DNA of 64,000 nt from a bacterium (GTDB taxonomy: Bacteria; SZUA-79; Acidulodesulfobacterales; Acidulodesulfobacteraceae): positions 62,001-126,000 of the forward strand of contig JAJZJW010000004.1 in the NCBI GenBank assembly GCA_021809845.1. The letters run 5' to 3'. The notes below the pieces were generated by a model. It made no database searches and had not been told where the DNA came from. It was given only the letters and a program-made list of their open reading frames with translations. Position 1 is the stretch's first letter, and each line of letters starts with the position of its first letter. This document shows positions 53,492-63,833 of the stretch, one piece after another. Made by a program: the position numbers and the translations under genes.

Positions 53492-54897
53492 GTAATTTTC
53501 CTTATGGATTTTCAAAGGTACTTGGACACGAAAGCGAACTTGCTTTTTTAAAAAATCTGATTTTAAAAGACAGAATTCCATCCGGTCTTATATTTTACGG
53601 TCAGGAATCAATAGGAAAAAAATTTACCGCTTTTTCATTCGCTTCCTCGGTGCTGTGCTTAAATCTTAATTTAGATTTAAATTTTAATAACGGCAATAGT
53701 AAAAAATTAATTGACAGCAAAGACCGCAATATAAACCCTAACGGTCATTTAAATAATTTCTCTTCGGCGCTGTTTGAACCGTGCGGTGAATGTTCATCAT
53801 GCACTGGAATATTAAATAAAACAAATTCTAACATAATTTATATAGAGCATGAAAAAGGATTGATAAATATAGACAAAATTAATGGATTGGCACGGTCCCT
53901 TTCGCTTTTGCCTGCCAACAATGCGCATAGATTTGTTATTATAGACGAGAGCTCTAAAATGAATGTTGGCGCAATGAACTCGATTTTAAAAATTTTAGAA
54001 GAACCTCCCGAAAAAACAGTTTTTATTTTAATAGCGGCTAATTTAAATAGTATTTTGCCAACTATAATATCAAGATGTATGCTCGTAAATTTTAAACCTA
54101 TAAATGAAGAAATATTATTCGACTATGCTAAAAATTTTTATAATGACAATAAAAATAGAAATGCTAACAATAATGATGATGATGATATAAAAAATATAGA
54201 AAATACAGCAAATAATAAAAATAGTAAAAAAAAAGGGTTTAATAACGATGATGATATACTAACGATGTATGTGAGACTTGCAAGAGGCAGTATATCAAAT
54301 TTAGTCAATTTAATGTCAGGCAATTATATTAAACTCAGAAATGAGATTTTTGATATTTTTATCAGTGAATCATTTAACAAAAAACTACTTTTTTATAATT
54401 ATAATATGTCTGAAAAATTTAATAATATTATAAAAAATTATAAAGAAAGCGGGGGTAAAAGCAACAAATCGGATAATAAAACCGGCATTAAAACAAGAAA
54501 TAAAAATATAGTCCAATCTGATAATGCGCAAGAGGCGCTTCTTCAAAATAATTATAAAAATAAAAGTAATTATTTACCTAGTATTAACACTGCGCATTCA
54601 ACTGAGCCCACACTCAATATGAATTTATATACTAATGTTCTAGATATAGATGAGAGCTATATTTTTGAAATCATACTTGTTATATTAAGAGATATTTTAG
54701 TTTATTTAGTTACAAAAAACATAAAATTAATATATAATGTAGATATTTACGAAGAAATAAAAAAAATTGCTGTGCTTGATAATTTTGATGAAGAGAAAAT
54801 TTCTGAAATGATAGAAATTACCTTAAGTCATATCAATAATCTAAATTACAATCTGAATAAACATATTTCTTTAGACAGGTACTTTTCGGCAATTTAA
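53488..54897 (+). CDS. holB: DNA polymerase III delta' subunit-like protein
   Basis: Delta' is part of the clamp loader. The 469-residue protein has a modified P-loop GQESIGKKFTA (38-48), a cysteine cluster CGECSSC (99-105) typical of the zinc module, HRFVIIDESSKMNVGAMNSI, LKILEEPPEKTVFILIAAN and ISRCMLVNF (sensor 1 region). Asn/Asp/Lys-rich stretches lie at about 60-90, 219-255 and 310-375, so it is longer than the usual 330. It overlaps tmk and precedes ricT, the order conserved in Firmicutes and deltaproteobacteria. Confidence 0.9.
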   Translation: MSNFPYGFSKVLGHESELAFLKNLILKDRIPSGLIFYGQESIGKKFTAFSFASSVLCLNLNLDLNFNNGNSKKLIDSKDRNINPNGHLNNFSSALFEPCGECSSCTGILNKTNSNIIYIEHEKGLINIDKINGLARSLSLLPANNAHRFVIIDESSKMNVGAMNSILKILEEPPEKTVFILIAANLNSILPTIISRCMLVNFKPINEEILFDYAKNFYNDNKNRNANNNDDDDIKNIENTANNKNSKKKGFNNDDDILTMYVRLARGSISNLVNLMSGNYIKLRNEIFDIFISESFNKKLLFYNYNMSEKFNNIIKNYKESGGKSNKSDNKTGIKTRNKNIVQSDNAQEALLQNNYKNKSNYLPSINTAHSTEPTLNMNLYTNVLDIDESYIFEIILVILRDILVYLVTKNIKLIYNVDIYEEIKKIAVLDNFDEEKISEMIEITLSHINNLNYNLNKHISLDRYFSAI

Positions 54898-55036
54898 ATA
54901 TAATATCAAATATCAATTTGAATAATAGTTAAAAATTGAAATAATTAATAATGAGATTGAAACAATAGTAAAATTGAAATAACAAAGAAATCTAAATAAT
55001 AATAAATAAATAAAATTGAAATAAAATATAAAAAAT

Positions 55037-55774
55037 ATGAGAACAGTAAAAATAAAACTGCACGAAGGCGCCGAGCCGGAAGAATTTAATGCCTGCGCTT
55101 TAAATATTGCAATTAATGACAGAGTTTTGGTTAAAAAAAAGGGTAAAATTTTTCTCGGTATTGTATCAGAGGCGCCTGTAGTCAAAGATAACAAGCAGGA
55201 GTTGCCGAGCTATGTGGAGCAAATGTCTTTAGTATTAAGAAAAGTCAATAGCAATGAAGACGTAAGTGCATTTCAGTATCATCCCAAAGAAGATGAAGGA
55301 TTCGTTTTTTGCAATCAACGAGTTAAGGAATTAGGCTTATCAATGAAACTTCTTAAAGTCAAATATCTTCCATCTGAAAATAAGATGATTTTTTATTACA
55401 GCGCTGAAGAAAGGGTAGATTTTAGAGAGTTAGTCAAGATTATGGCGGCAAAATTCCATTTAAGAATAGAGATGCGCCAGATAAATATTCGTGACGAATG
55501 CAAACTGCTTGGCGGAATAGGTTTATGCGGCAGAATGTATTGCTGCAATTCAGTTATAAAAGAACTTGCGCCTATAACTCTTAAGGCTGCAAGCGCAAAA
55601 TTTCAAAAACAGAATTCGGGAAGAATGATAGGTTCCTGCGGCAGACTTTTATGTTGCTTTATGTTCTGTTCTTCTGATGATGACAGCTGCGGATGCGGCG
55701 GCAATGCCGAGGTTAAAAATATAGATATTAATGATACTAAAGATGCTGAGTTTAAAGAAGATATTTTGGCTTAA
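55037..55774 (+). CDS. ricT: PSP1-domain protein RicT (YaaT)
   Basis: The 245-residue protein has the PSP1 C-terminal domain (VEQMSLVLRKVNSNED to FHLRIEMRQINIRDE). A cysteine-rich block follows: Cys155, Cys164, Cys169, Cys170, Cys201, Cys206, Cys207 and Cys211, in GLCGRMYCCN and GSCGRLLCCFMFC. In Bacillus, RicT with RicA and RicF carries iron-sulfur clusters and affects RNase Y-dependent RNA processing; that function is known there and only inferred here. A final CGCGG adds two more cysteines. It lies between holB and metG in the expected order. Confidence 0.92.
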   Translation: MRTVKIKLHEGAEPEEFNACALNIAINDRVLVKKKGKIFLGIVSEAPVVKDNKQELPSYVEQMSLVLRKVNSNEDVSAFQYHPKEDEGFVFCNQRVKELGLSMKLLKVKYLPSENKMIFYYSAEERVDFRELVKIMAAKFHLRIEMRQINIRDECKLLGGIGLCGRMYCCNSVIKELAPITLKAASAKFQKQNSGRMIGSCGRLLCCFMFCSSDDDSCGCGGNAEVKNIDINDTKDAEFKEDILA

Positions 55775-55893
55775 GCACAATTGATGAGCGCAAATGTAAA
55801 TATTTATCAAATAAATAAAAAATAAGCAAAAAAATAAACCCAGAAACATAAACATAGAAACATAAACATAGACAAATAAAAAAAATAAAAAAA

Positions 55894-57471
55894 ATGGGAA
55901 ATAAAGGTAATTTCTTTTATGTAACAACGCCTATATATTATGTTAATGACGTACCACACATAGGACATGCTTATTCTACTGTGTCTGCCGATATACTTGC
56001 AAGATTTAAGAGACTTTCCGGATTTAATGTATTATTTTTGACAGGCACGGATGAGCATGGATTAAAAATAGAAAAAGAAGCTCTATCTAGAGGTATATCC
56101 CCAAAGGAACTTGCAAATAATGTTCATATAAAATTTAAAGAACTTTTTAAATCTTTAGATATTTCTTTTGATAGATTCATTAGAACTACTGATGACGACC
56201 ACATCAAAACTGTACAAAAAGTTTTTTCAGAACTCCTTTCTAAAGGAGATATATATCTTTCCGATTATGAAGGCTGGTACTGCACTCCATGTGAAACTTT
56301 TTTAACTGAAAAATCTCTTATAAACGGAAATTGCCCCGAATGCGGAAGACCTGTTGAAAAAATTAAAGAAAAGAGTTATTTTTTAAGATTAAAAAAATAT
56401 GAAGCAAAACTTTTAGAATACATTGATAATAACCCTGATTTTATAAAACCGTCCTTCAGAAAAAATGAAGTAGTAGGTTTTATTAAAGAAGGATTAAATG
56501 ATTTAAGCGTATCAAGAACGTCTTTTAAATGGGGAATCCCTATAAGCGAAGACAACGAACATGTTATTTATGTTTGGTTTGATGCCTTAATTAATTATTT
56601 GACCGGAGCAGGTTATTTAAATTATCAAAGGGATGACAAATATAATAAAGACAATGAAAATAATTTTATCAATTATTTCGGCAGCCTTCATCATGTTATA
56701 GGGAAGGACATACTTAAATTTCATACTGTATATTGGCCTATTATGCTGTTAGCTTTAGAGCTTCCTCTTCCCAAGACAGTTTTTGCCCACGGATGGTGGC
56801 TTATGGACGGTAAAAAGATGTCAAAATCGTTAGGCAATGTTGTTAATCCGGTTGAAGTTGTAGATATATATGGAGAAGATCCGTTGCGTTACTATCTTAT
56901 GAGAGAGGTTACTTTCGGTCTTGATGGTGATTTTACATTAAAAAATTTTACTACAAGATATAATGCGGAGCTTGCCAATGATTTAGGCAACCTGGTTTCA
57001 AGGCTTTTAGCAATGGTTAAGAAATATAGAAACGGCGTTGTACCGGTATCTTCGGAAATAAATGCGGACTTAATTGATTATGCCTTAAATTTGCGAGATT
57101 CTTTAGATAAAAGGTACGAAAATTTTGAATTTTCTAAAATTTTAGAAGATGTTTTTTTCTTTATAAACAAAGTTAATAAATATATAAATGACAGTGCTCC
57201 ATGGAAAATAGACGTCAATAATGAAACCGAAAATAAATTTTTAGATTCGGTACTCAGGAGTTCCATCATTTCAATATATTATATCTCTTATTTTATTTAT
57301 CCATTTATGCCTGGAACATCGAACAAAATAAATTTTATGCTGAACGTCAAGCTTTTTTCCGACGGCGGTCAATTTCTAGTACCTGATGACATATTTAAAG
57401 AAGGTTTTAAAATATTAGACGAAACTGTCATGCTTTTTCCCAGATTAAATATATCCGGCAGTAAAAGTTAG
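55894..57471 (+). CDS. metG: Methionyl-tRNA synthetase, short form
   Basis: Class I synthetase charging tRNA-Met. It has YYVNDVPHIGHAYSTV (HIGH motif), LFLTGTDEHGLKIE, a zinc knuckle with CTPCE and CPECG, VWFDALINYLTGAGY and KKMSKSLGNVV (KMSKS). The C-terminal anticodon-binding helical domain follows, but the dimerising EMAP-like tRNA-binding domain found in many MetG proteins is absent, giving 525 residues. The start at ATG 55894 has no strong ribosome-binding site. The next gene starts 10 bases after the stop. Confidence 0.95.
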   Translation: MGNKGNFFYVTTPIYYVNDVPHIGHAYSTVSADILARFKRLSGFNVLFLTGTDEHGLKIEKEALSRGISPKELANNVHIKFKELFKSLDISFDRFIRTTDDDHIKTVQKVFSELLSKGDIYLSDYEGWYCTPCETFLTEKSLINGNCPECGRPVEKIKEKSYFLRLKKYEAKLLEYIDNNPDFIKPSFRKNEVVGFIKEGLNDLSVSRTSFKWGIPISEDNEHVIYVWFDALINYLTGAGYLNYQRDDKYNKDNENNFINYFGSLHHVIGKDILKFHTVYWPIMLLALELPLPKTVFAHGWWLMDGKKMSKSLGNVVNPVEVVDIYGEDPLRYYLMREVTFGLDGDFTLKNFTTRYNAELANDLGNLVSRLLAMVKKYRNGVVPVSSEINADLIDYALNLRDSLDKRYENFEFSKILEDVFFFINKVNKYINDSAPWKIDVNNETENKFLDSVLRSSIISIYYISYFIYPFMPGTSNKINFMLNVKLFSDGGQFLVPDDIFKEGFKILDETVMLFPRLNISGSKS

Positions 57472-57481
57472 GATTGCATTT

Positions 57482-58915
57482 ATGATAGATTCACATTGCC
57501 ATTTAGAGATGAAAGATTTTGATGCCGACCGTCATGCTGTATTTGAAAATATGGAAAAATTCGGTATAACCCATGCTATATCTATAGGTTCTTTAGCTGA
57601 AAACGAAAGATTGGAAAAAACAATTCAGATTGTCAATGAGCACGGTAATATATTTACAACCCTCGGTGTTCATCCAAAAAGCGATTATAAGAGTCTTAGC
57701 GATATAAAAAATTTGTTTGAAATAAATTTTTCAAACTTAAAAGAAAAAGTTGTTGCTATCGGAGAGATAGGGCTCGACTATTTTGAAGACGGCGAAAAGA
57801 CGATAGATAAAAAAAAGCAGGAAGAGTTATTCAGATTTCAGATTGAACTTGCATTTGCCAATAAGCTCCCCATAGCTATTCATATAAGAGATGCTTACGA
57901 TGATGCATACGAAATTTTAAAAAGCTATCATAATTCCGATTATTTATTTTACGGAGGAGTCATTCACTGTTTTTCAGGTAAAAATATTGAAGAAGCTGAT
58001 AAATTTTTAGAAATGGGATATTTTATTTCTATAGCAGGCAAGGTAACGTATAAAAAAAATCAGCACTTAAGAGACATAGCAAAAGTTCTTCCGGATGAAA
58101 AAATATTAATAGAAACCGACAGTCCTTTTCTTGCCCCCCAAAAATATCGCGGAAAAAGAAACGAACCCTCTTATATTAGGTTTATAGCTGAAACAATCGC
58201 AAATGAAAAAAATATTGAATTAGAAAAATTTAAAGAATTAACAGTGCATAATACCGTAAATCTTTTTTCTCTCAGCGGGGTAGAGAATTTTTATCCTGCC
58301 GTAGCCTATAAAATTAGAAATTCCATTTATGTTAATCTTACGAATAAATGCACGAATCAGTGTATTTTTTGTCCTAAGTATCAGAACGGCGCTGTAAATT
58401 TTAATGTAAAAGGATATAATCTTGAATTAAAACATGAACCGTCGGAAACCGAAGTTTTATCATCCGTTTTTCATTATTATAATTTTAAAGAAGTTGTATT
58501 TTGCGGACTAGGGGAACCGACTTTGCGTTTGGATGTTCTCAAAAAAGTCGCAGTGCATCTTAAAAATAAAGGAATTTATGTAAGACTTGATACCGACGGG
58601 CTTGCTAATGCCGTTCATGGACGGAATGTAGCAAAAGAGTTAGGAGATTATATAGACAGTATAAGCATAAGTCTTAATGCTGCCGACAGCGATTATTATG
58701 ACGCAGTTTGCAGACCGCAGATAAAAAAAAATAGCGGTTTAAGCATTAACCCTTTTAACTCAATTTTAGAATTTATAGACGAATCGAAGAAATATATAAA
58801 AGATGTTGTGGTTTCGGCAGTCGGACTAAAAGATTTAAATGTAGAAAAAGTAAAAAAAATTGCGGAAGAAAAAATGGTGAAATTTAAATTTCGCAAGTAT
58901 AATGATGTTGGATAA
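57482..58915 (+). CDS. Fusion of TatD-family nuclease and TatD-associated radical SAM domain
   Basis: The 477-residue protein joins two enzymes. Residues 1-265 are a TatD metal-dependent nuclease/hydrolase with MIDSHCHLEM (His5, His7), AIGEIGLDYF (Glu95), AIHIRDA (His134), VIHCFSG (His162) and LIETDSPFLAPQ (Asp213). Residues 276-477 are a radical SAM domain with the cluster cysteines 290, 294 and 297 in KCTNQCIFCPKY, then VVFCGLGEPTLRLDVL. Separate radical SAM proteins next to tatD are a known pairing; here they form one chain. The sequence runs through without a stop or gap in the joint (about 266-280). The function of the radical SAM part is unknown. Confidence 0.92.
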   Translation: MIDSHCHLEMKDFDADRHAVFENMEKFGITHAISIGSLAENERLEKTIQIVNEHGNIFTTLGVHPKSDYKSLSDIKNLFEINFSNLKEKVVAIGEIGLDYFEDGEKTIDKKKQEELFRFQIELAFANKLPIAIHIRDAYDDAYEILKSYHNSDYLFYGGVIHCFSGKNIEEADKFLEMGYFISIAGKVTYKKNQHLRDIAKVLPDEKILIETDSPFLAPQKYRGKRNEPSYIRFIAETIANEKNIELEKFKELTVHNTVNLFSLSGVENFYPAVAYKIRNSIYVNLTNKCTNQCIFCPKYQNGAVNFNVKGYNLELKHEPSETEVLSSVFHYYNFKEVVFCGLGEPTLRLDVLKKVAVHLKNKGIYVRLDTDGLANAVHGRNVAKELGDYIDSISISLNAADSDYYDAVCRPQIKKNSGLSINPFNSILEFIDESKKYIKDVVVSAVGLKDLNVEKVKKIAEEKMVKFKFRKYNDVG

Positions 58916-58942
58916 AAAATTTGTTTTGATTTTGTTTTGTTT

Positions 58943-59128
58943 AATAATTTAACTTAGTTTAATCTTATATATATTATATAATAATTTAATCTAATTTGAG
59001 TTAATCTTATGCAATAATTTAATTTAGTTTGAGTTAGTCTTATATAATAATTTAACTTAGTTTAATCTTATATATATATATTATATAATAATTTAATTTA
59101 GTTTGAGTTAGTCTTATACAATAATTTA
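58943..59128. repeat. Degenerate 33-41 bp repeats, six copies
   Basis: AATAATTTA-starting units occur at 58943, 58980, 59013, 59046, 59087 and 59120, each with a TAGTTTGAGTTAGTCTTATA- or TAGTTTAATCTTATATAT-type remainder. Two unit types alternate, and the interval 58943-59046 looks duplicated as a larger block. The array fills the gap between the tatD fusion and larC. Confidence 0.8.
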
Positions 59129-59162
59129 ATTTTATTAATTTTAATTTTTTATATTATTATGT

Positions 59163-60464
59163 ATGAATCAAAATATTATCTATATTGACTGTTTTAGCGG
59201 TGTATCAGGCGATAAATTTCTGAGCGCCTTATATAATTTAGATTTAATCAAAGAAAAACAATTATGCGATGCAATAGATAATTTAAATATACGGGACTTT
59301 TCGTCAAAAGATATTGTTTTTGAGGAAACACAAAAAAAAGGTTTTAGCGGGTTATTTCTGAAAATAAATAAAGATAAAATATCATTAGCGTTCAAAACAA
59401 TAAACGAAGTAAATAGGCAGATTGATTTAATTAATTTTAGAAATGACATTAAAAGAGATATACGTCTGATTTATGATATTTTATTTGAGGCGGAAGGATA
59501 TATCCATGGAAAATCTTTAAAAGAACTTCATCTTCACGAAGTTGCAAGTGTAGATACCCTTATAGATGTGGCATTGTCCGCTTTTATTATTAATGAGCTT
59601 AATCTAAAAAATCACGGAAATTACAATATAATCTGTTCTAAAATAAACTTGGGTTCCGGTATTATAGATATCTCGCATGGTGTCTTATCGGTACCTCCTC
59701 CGGCAGTTTCCTATATATTAAAAGAGGTGCCTGTTTATGGTTTCGGTGATGACACTGAATTGACCACACCCACCGGAGCTGCGCTCATTAAATATTATGC
59801 GGGCGGATTCAGCGAAAAAATACCGCAAATGGAAATTATTTCAGAAGGCTACGGCTGCGGTTCGAAAGACTTAAGCAGATTGGCAAATATTTTAAGAATT
59901 TTTTACGGAAAATTAAACAAAGATTCTTCTTACTACCGCGATTTTGATAACAATAATAACTATTCCGGCAATAGCTATTATACAAATAATATTGGATGCG
60001 ACAATAATTCACAAATTTCGGATATGATGAATTATGGTGAAGTTGTTGAAATGCAGTGTAATATTGACGATATGAATCCGGAGATATATGATTTTGTAAT
60101 CGAAAAATTATTTAAAAACGGGGCAGCAGATGTTTTTCTTACCCCAGTAATAATGAAAAAAAATAGACCCGGCATTGTTTTGAATGTTTTATGTGATGTG
60201 CCGTCAATAAAGAAATTAACAGCCGTTATAATGGGAGAAACTACTACAATAGGGGTTAGAATAGCGATAAAAAATAAAATTTATATAGACAGATTTACAG
60301 AAGATATAAACACTCCGTACGGTACAATAAAAGTTAAAGTATCTAAACTAGGGAATAAAATCTTAAATAAAAAACCTGAATATGAAAATTTAAAAAAAAT
60401 AGCGTTAAACAATAATGTTTCTCTAAAAGAAGTTTATAATACAGTCAACAAAATAATTAAGTAA
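59163..60464 (+). CDS. larC: LarC-like nickel-pincer cofactor insertion protein
   Basis: LarC inserts nickel into the pincer nucleotide cofactor of lactate racemase-type enzymes, using CTP. The 433-residue protein has IDCFSGVSGDKFLSALYNL at the N-terminus, LHLHEVASVDTLIDVA (usual HEVGAVDSIVD), GVLSVPPPAVSYIL, ELTTPTGAALIKYY and, in the C-terminal LarC2 part, QCNIDDMNPEIYDFV. It is encoded in one uninterrupted frame, unlike the lactobacilli that need a frameshift between LarC1 and LarC2. An Asn/Tyr/Ser-rich linker (about 251-290) lies at that joint. No larA, larB or larE is in the window. Confidence 0.9.
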   Translation: MNQNIIYIDCFSGVSGDKFLSALYNLDLIKEKQLCDAIDNLNIRDFSSKDIVFEETQKKGFSGLFLKINKDKISLAFKTINEVNRQIDLINFRNDIKRDIRLIYDILFEAEGYIHGKSLKELHLHEVASVDTLIDVALSAFIINELNLKNHGNYNIICSKINLGSGIIDISHGVLSVPPPAVSYILKEVPVYGFGDDTELTTPTGAALIKYYAGGFSEKIPQMEIISEGYGCGSKDLSRLANILRIFYGKLNKDSSYYRDFDNNNNYSGNSYYTNNIGCDNNSQISDMMNYGEVVEMQCNIDDMNPEIYDFVIEKLFKNGAADVFLTPVIMKKNRPGIVLNVLCDVPSIKKLTAVIMGETTTIGVRIAIKNKIYIDRFTEDINTPYGTIKVKVSKLGNKILNKKPEYENLKKIALNNNVSLKEVYNTVNKIIK

Positions 60465-60563
60465 TGAATGAATGAATTAACTAATTGAGAAAAAATAGTA
60501 TTTATCTCTAATTAACTAATTAATAAAAAAAATATTATATATACCTAATTAATTAGTTTCTAA

Positions 60564-61532
60564 TTAAACTAAATATGATTTTGAATCTAGAATGTATCTG
60601 TCTAAATGTTTTGAATAATTGCTCCAGTAGGAAGTTTTTGCGGTTTCTTCCGTTAGTCCTTCAAATTGATTTACTTTTGCATCCATATTGTCTATAAAAT
60701 GCAATATAAGAGCTTCAACAGTTTTGGGTCTTTTAGGTGAACCGAATTCTAATTCACCGTGATGCGAGGCGATGGAATGCAAAAGGATAATTTTTAGATT
60801 TTCGGGAAAGCCTTTAATAGATTCTATTCTTTTACTTATACAGTTTATACCTAATACTATGTGCCCAAGAAGTCTTCCTTCATCAGAATATTCTGTAATA
60901 TTTTTATTAAATCTTAATTCTTGTATTTTACCGGCGTCATGCAAAAAACAGCTTGCCAGCATTATATCTTTATTGACAGAATCTTTATAGTGCATAGACA
61001 TTAAAAGACCGGCTTTTACAATACTGAGAGTATGCTCCAAAAGACCGCCTATATACGCGTGGTGTATAGATTTAGCCGCAGGCAGAGATTTTAATTTATC
61101 TGTATATTGTTCATCATTAAGAAATAAATTTATGAGTTCGCCGATATATTTTTGATCATTAATATTTTCCCTTAATATAGTGCATAACTCTGAATACATA
61201 TCATCTATATCAAATCTTGAAGACTTGAAGAAAAGACATAAATCACCGTCATTAACGTCTATTTTTTCCACATCTGAAATGTTTAATTGTAATTCATTTT
61301 GAAAAATGCTGGTTTTTGCTTTAATTTTTATGAAATCTCCGGTCTCAAAAATATTTGCAAATTTTTGAGTATTGTCCCAAATATTGGCTTTGATATCGCC
61401 TGTTTTATCAGATAATTTAAGGGATATATAATCTTTTCCTGTTTTTCCTTTCAATAATAATTTATTTTTTACTAAAAAAAATGAATCTGCTTTTTCATTT
61501 TCTTTTAAATCTGATATAAATAATTTATCCAT
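60564..61532 (-). CDS. YhaM-type 3'-5' exoribonuclease/HD-domain protein
   Basis: The 322-residue protein has an N-terminal OB-fold nucleic-acid-binding domain (about 1-95: FFLVKNKLLLKGKTGKDY and GDIKANIWDNT) and a C-terminal HD domain with LLEHTLSIV (His167), FLHDAGKI (His198, Asp199) and HSIASHHGELEFGSPKRP. This matches YhaM/CBF1 family 3'-5' exonucleases, which act on RNA or DNA with metal ions. It is convergent with larC and divergent from mreB. The short gap to larC contains a decayed repeat motif. Confidence 0.88.
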   Translation of the reverse strand: MDKLFISDLKENEKADSFFLVKNKLLLKGKTGKDYISLKLSDKTGDIKANIWDNTQKFANIFETGDFIKIKAKTSIFQNELQLNISDVEKIDVNDGDLCLFFKSSRFDIDDMYSELCTILRENINDQKYIGELINLFLNDEQYTDKLKSLPAAKSIHHAYIGGLLEHTLSIVKAGLLMSMHYKDSVNKDIMLASCFLHDAGKIQELRFNKNITEYSDEGRLLGHIVLGINCISKRIESIKGFPENLKIILLHSIASHHGELEFGSPKRPKTVEALILHFIDNMDAKVNQFEGLTEETAKTSYWSNYSKHLDRYILDSKSYLV

Positions 61533-62903
<1,371 letters not shown>

Positions 62904-63008
62904 AGTAAAATAGCCATTATTAATTATTAAAGTTCACTACACAACAACCAGATTTTAATTTTAATAATTATAGGTCTTAATAATACTGACAATATAATAA
63001 AAATCGCG

Positions 63009-63833
63009 ATGCGAAAAGGTTTTAAAAAATTTTTTAGAAAAAATAAAGATATTTTTTTGATAATATTAGTCTTAATTGTTGCTGCCGTCATATTTTTGGC
63101 TCATTTGAACAATAAGAAATATAACGGTGTTTTGTCTGGTCCTATTTATAGCAGTATATTTTTTATTTATAAAATTGCGGATTACCCAGTAAAGTTATCT
63201 ACAAATATTTTTTCAAACTACATTGATTTGATATCTACAAAAAAAGACAATAAAATTCTTTTAAAGCAAAATAATATTCTTAAAGAAAAACTCTATAAAT
63301 TAAATACATATAAAATAGAAAACAGTGAGCTTAGAAAACTTCTTAATTTAAAAAGAAATATTATTTCAAAAAAAACTATATCTGCAATTATCACAATCCA
63401 TGGCATACAATCGTGGTTCAAAAGTTTTTATATAAATAAAGGACAGCATAGCGGAATTAAAATCGGAGAAGGAATTGTTTCATACAGCGGAGTTATAGGA
63501 AGGATTATTAAAACAGGACGCTATTCTTCAAAAGCTATAGTTATTACAAATCCAAAATGTGCATTTTCGGTAGTTGATGCCAAAACCGGGGTTGTAGGCA
63601 TAGCTAAAGGTATAGGAAACGGATACTTAAAAATTAAATTTATTTTTTCTACCCAGAAGGCTTATGTCGGGGATACTATTTTGACTTCAGGGATAGGCGG
63701 AGTGTTTACGGCAGGATTGCCTGTCGGTCATATAATTAGGGTTATAAGTAAGCCCAACGATATATTTAAAAAAATAATAGTAGAACCTCATAGAAATTTA
63801 TTTAATTCAAAAAATGTTCTCATTGAGCAATAA
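63009..63833 (+). CDS. mreC: Rod-shape-determining protein MreC
   Basis: The 274-residue protein has one N-terminal transmembrane helix (about 15-32), a coiled coil (about 77-115, KQNNILKEKLYKLNTYKI) and the MreC beta domains with YINKGQHSGIKIGEGIVSYSG, VIGRIIKTGRYSSKAIVI and AYVGDTILTSGIGGVFTAGL, where the GxxG strand pattern is typical. It acts in the periplasm as a scaffold for cell-wall synthesis. It overlaps mreD by 20 bases. Confidence 0.95.
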   Translation: MRKGFKKFFRKNKDIFLIILVLIVAAVIFLAHLNNKKYNGVLSGPIYSSIFFIYKIADYPVKLSTNIFSNYIDLISTKKDNKILLKQNNILKEKLYKLNTYKIENSELRKLLNLKRNIISKKTISAIITIHGIQSWFKSFYINKGQHSGIKIGEGIVSYSGVIGRIIKTGRYSSKAIVITNPKCAFSVVDAKTGVVGIAKGIGNGYLKIKFIFSTQKAYVGDTILTSGIGGVFTAGLPVGHIIRVISKPNDIFKKIIVEPHRNLFNSKNVLIEQ

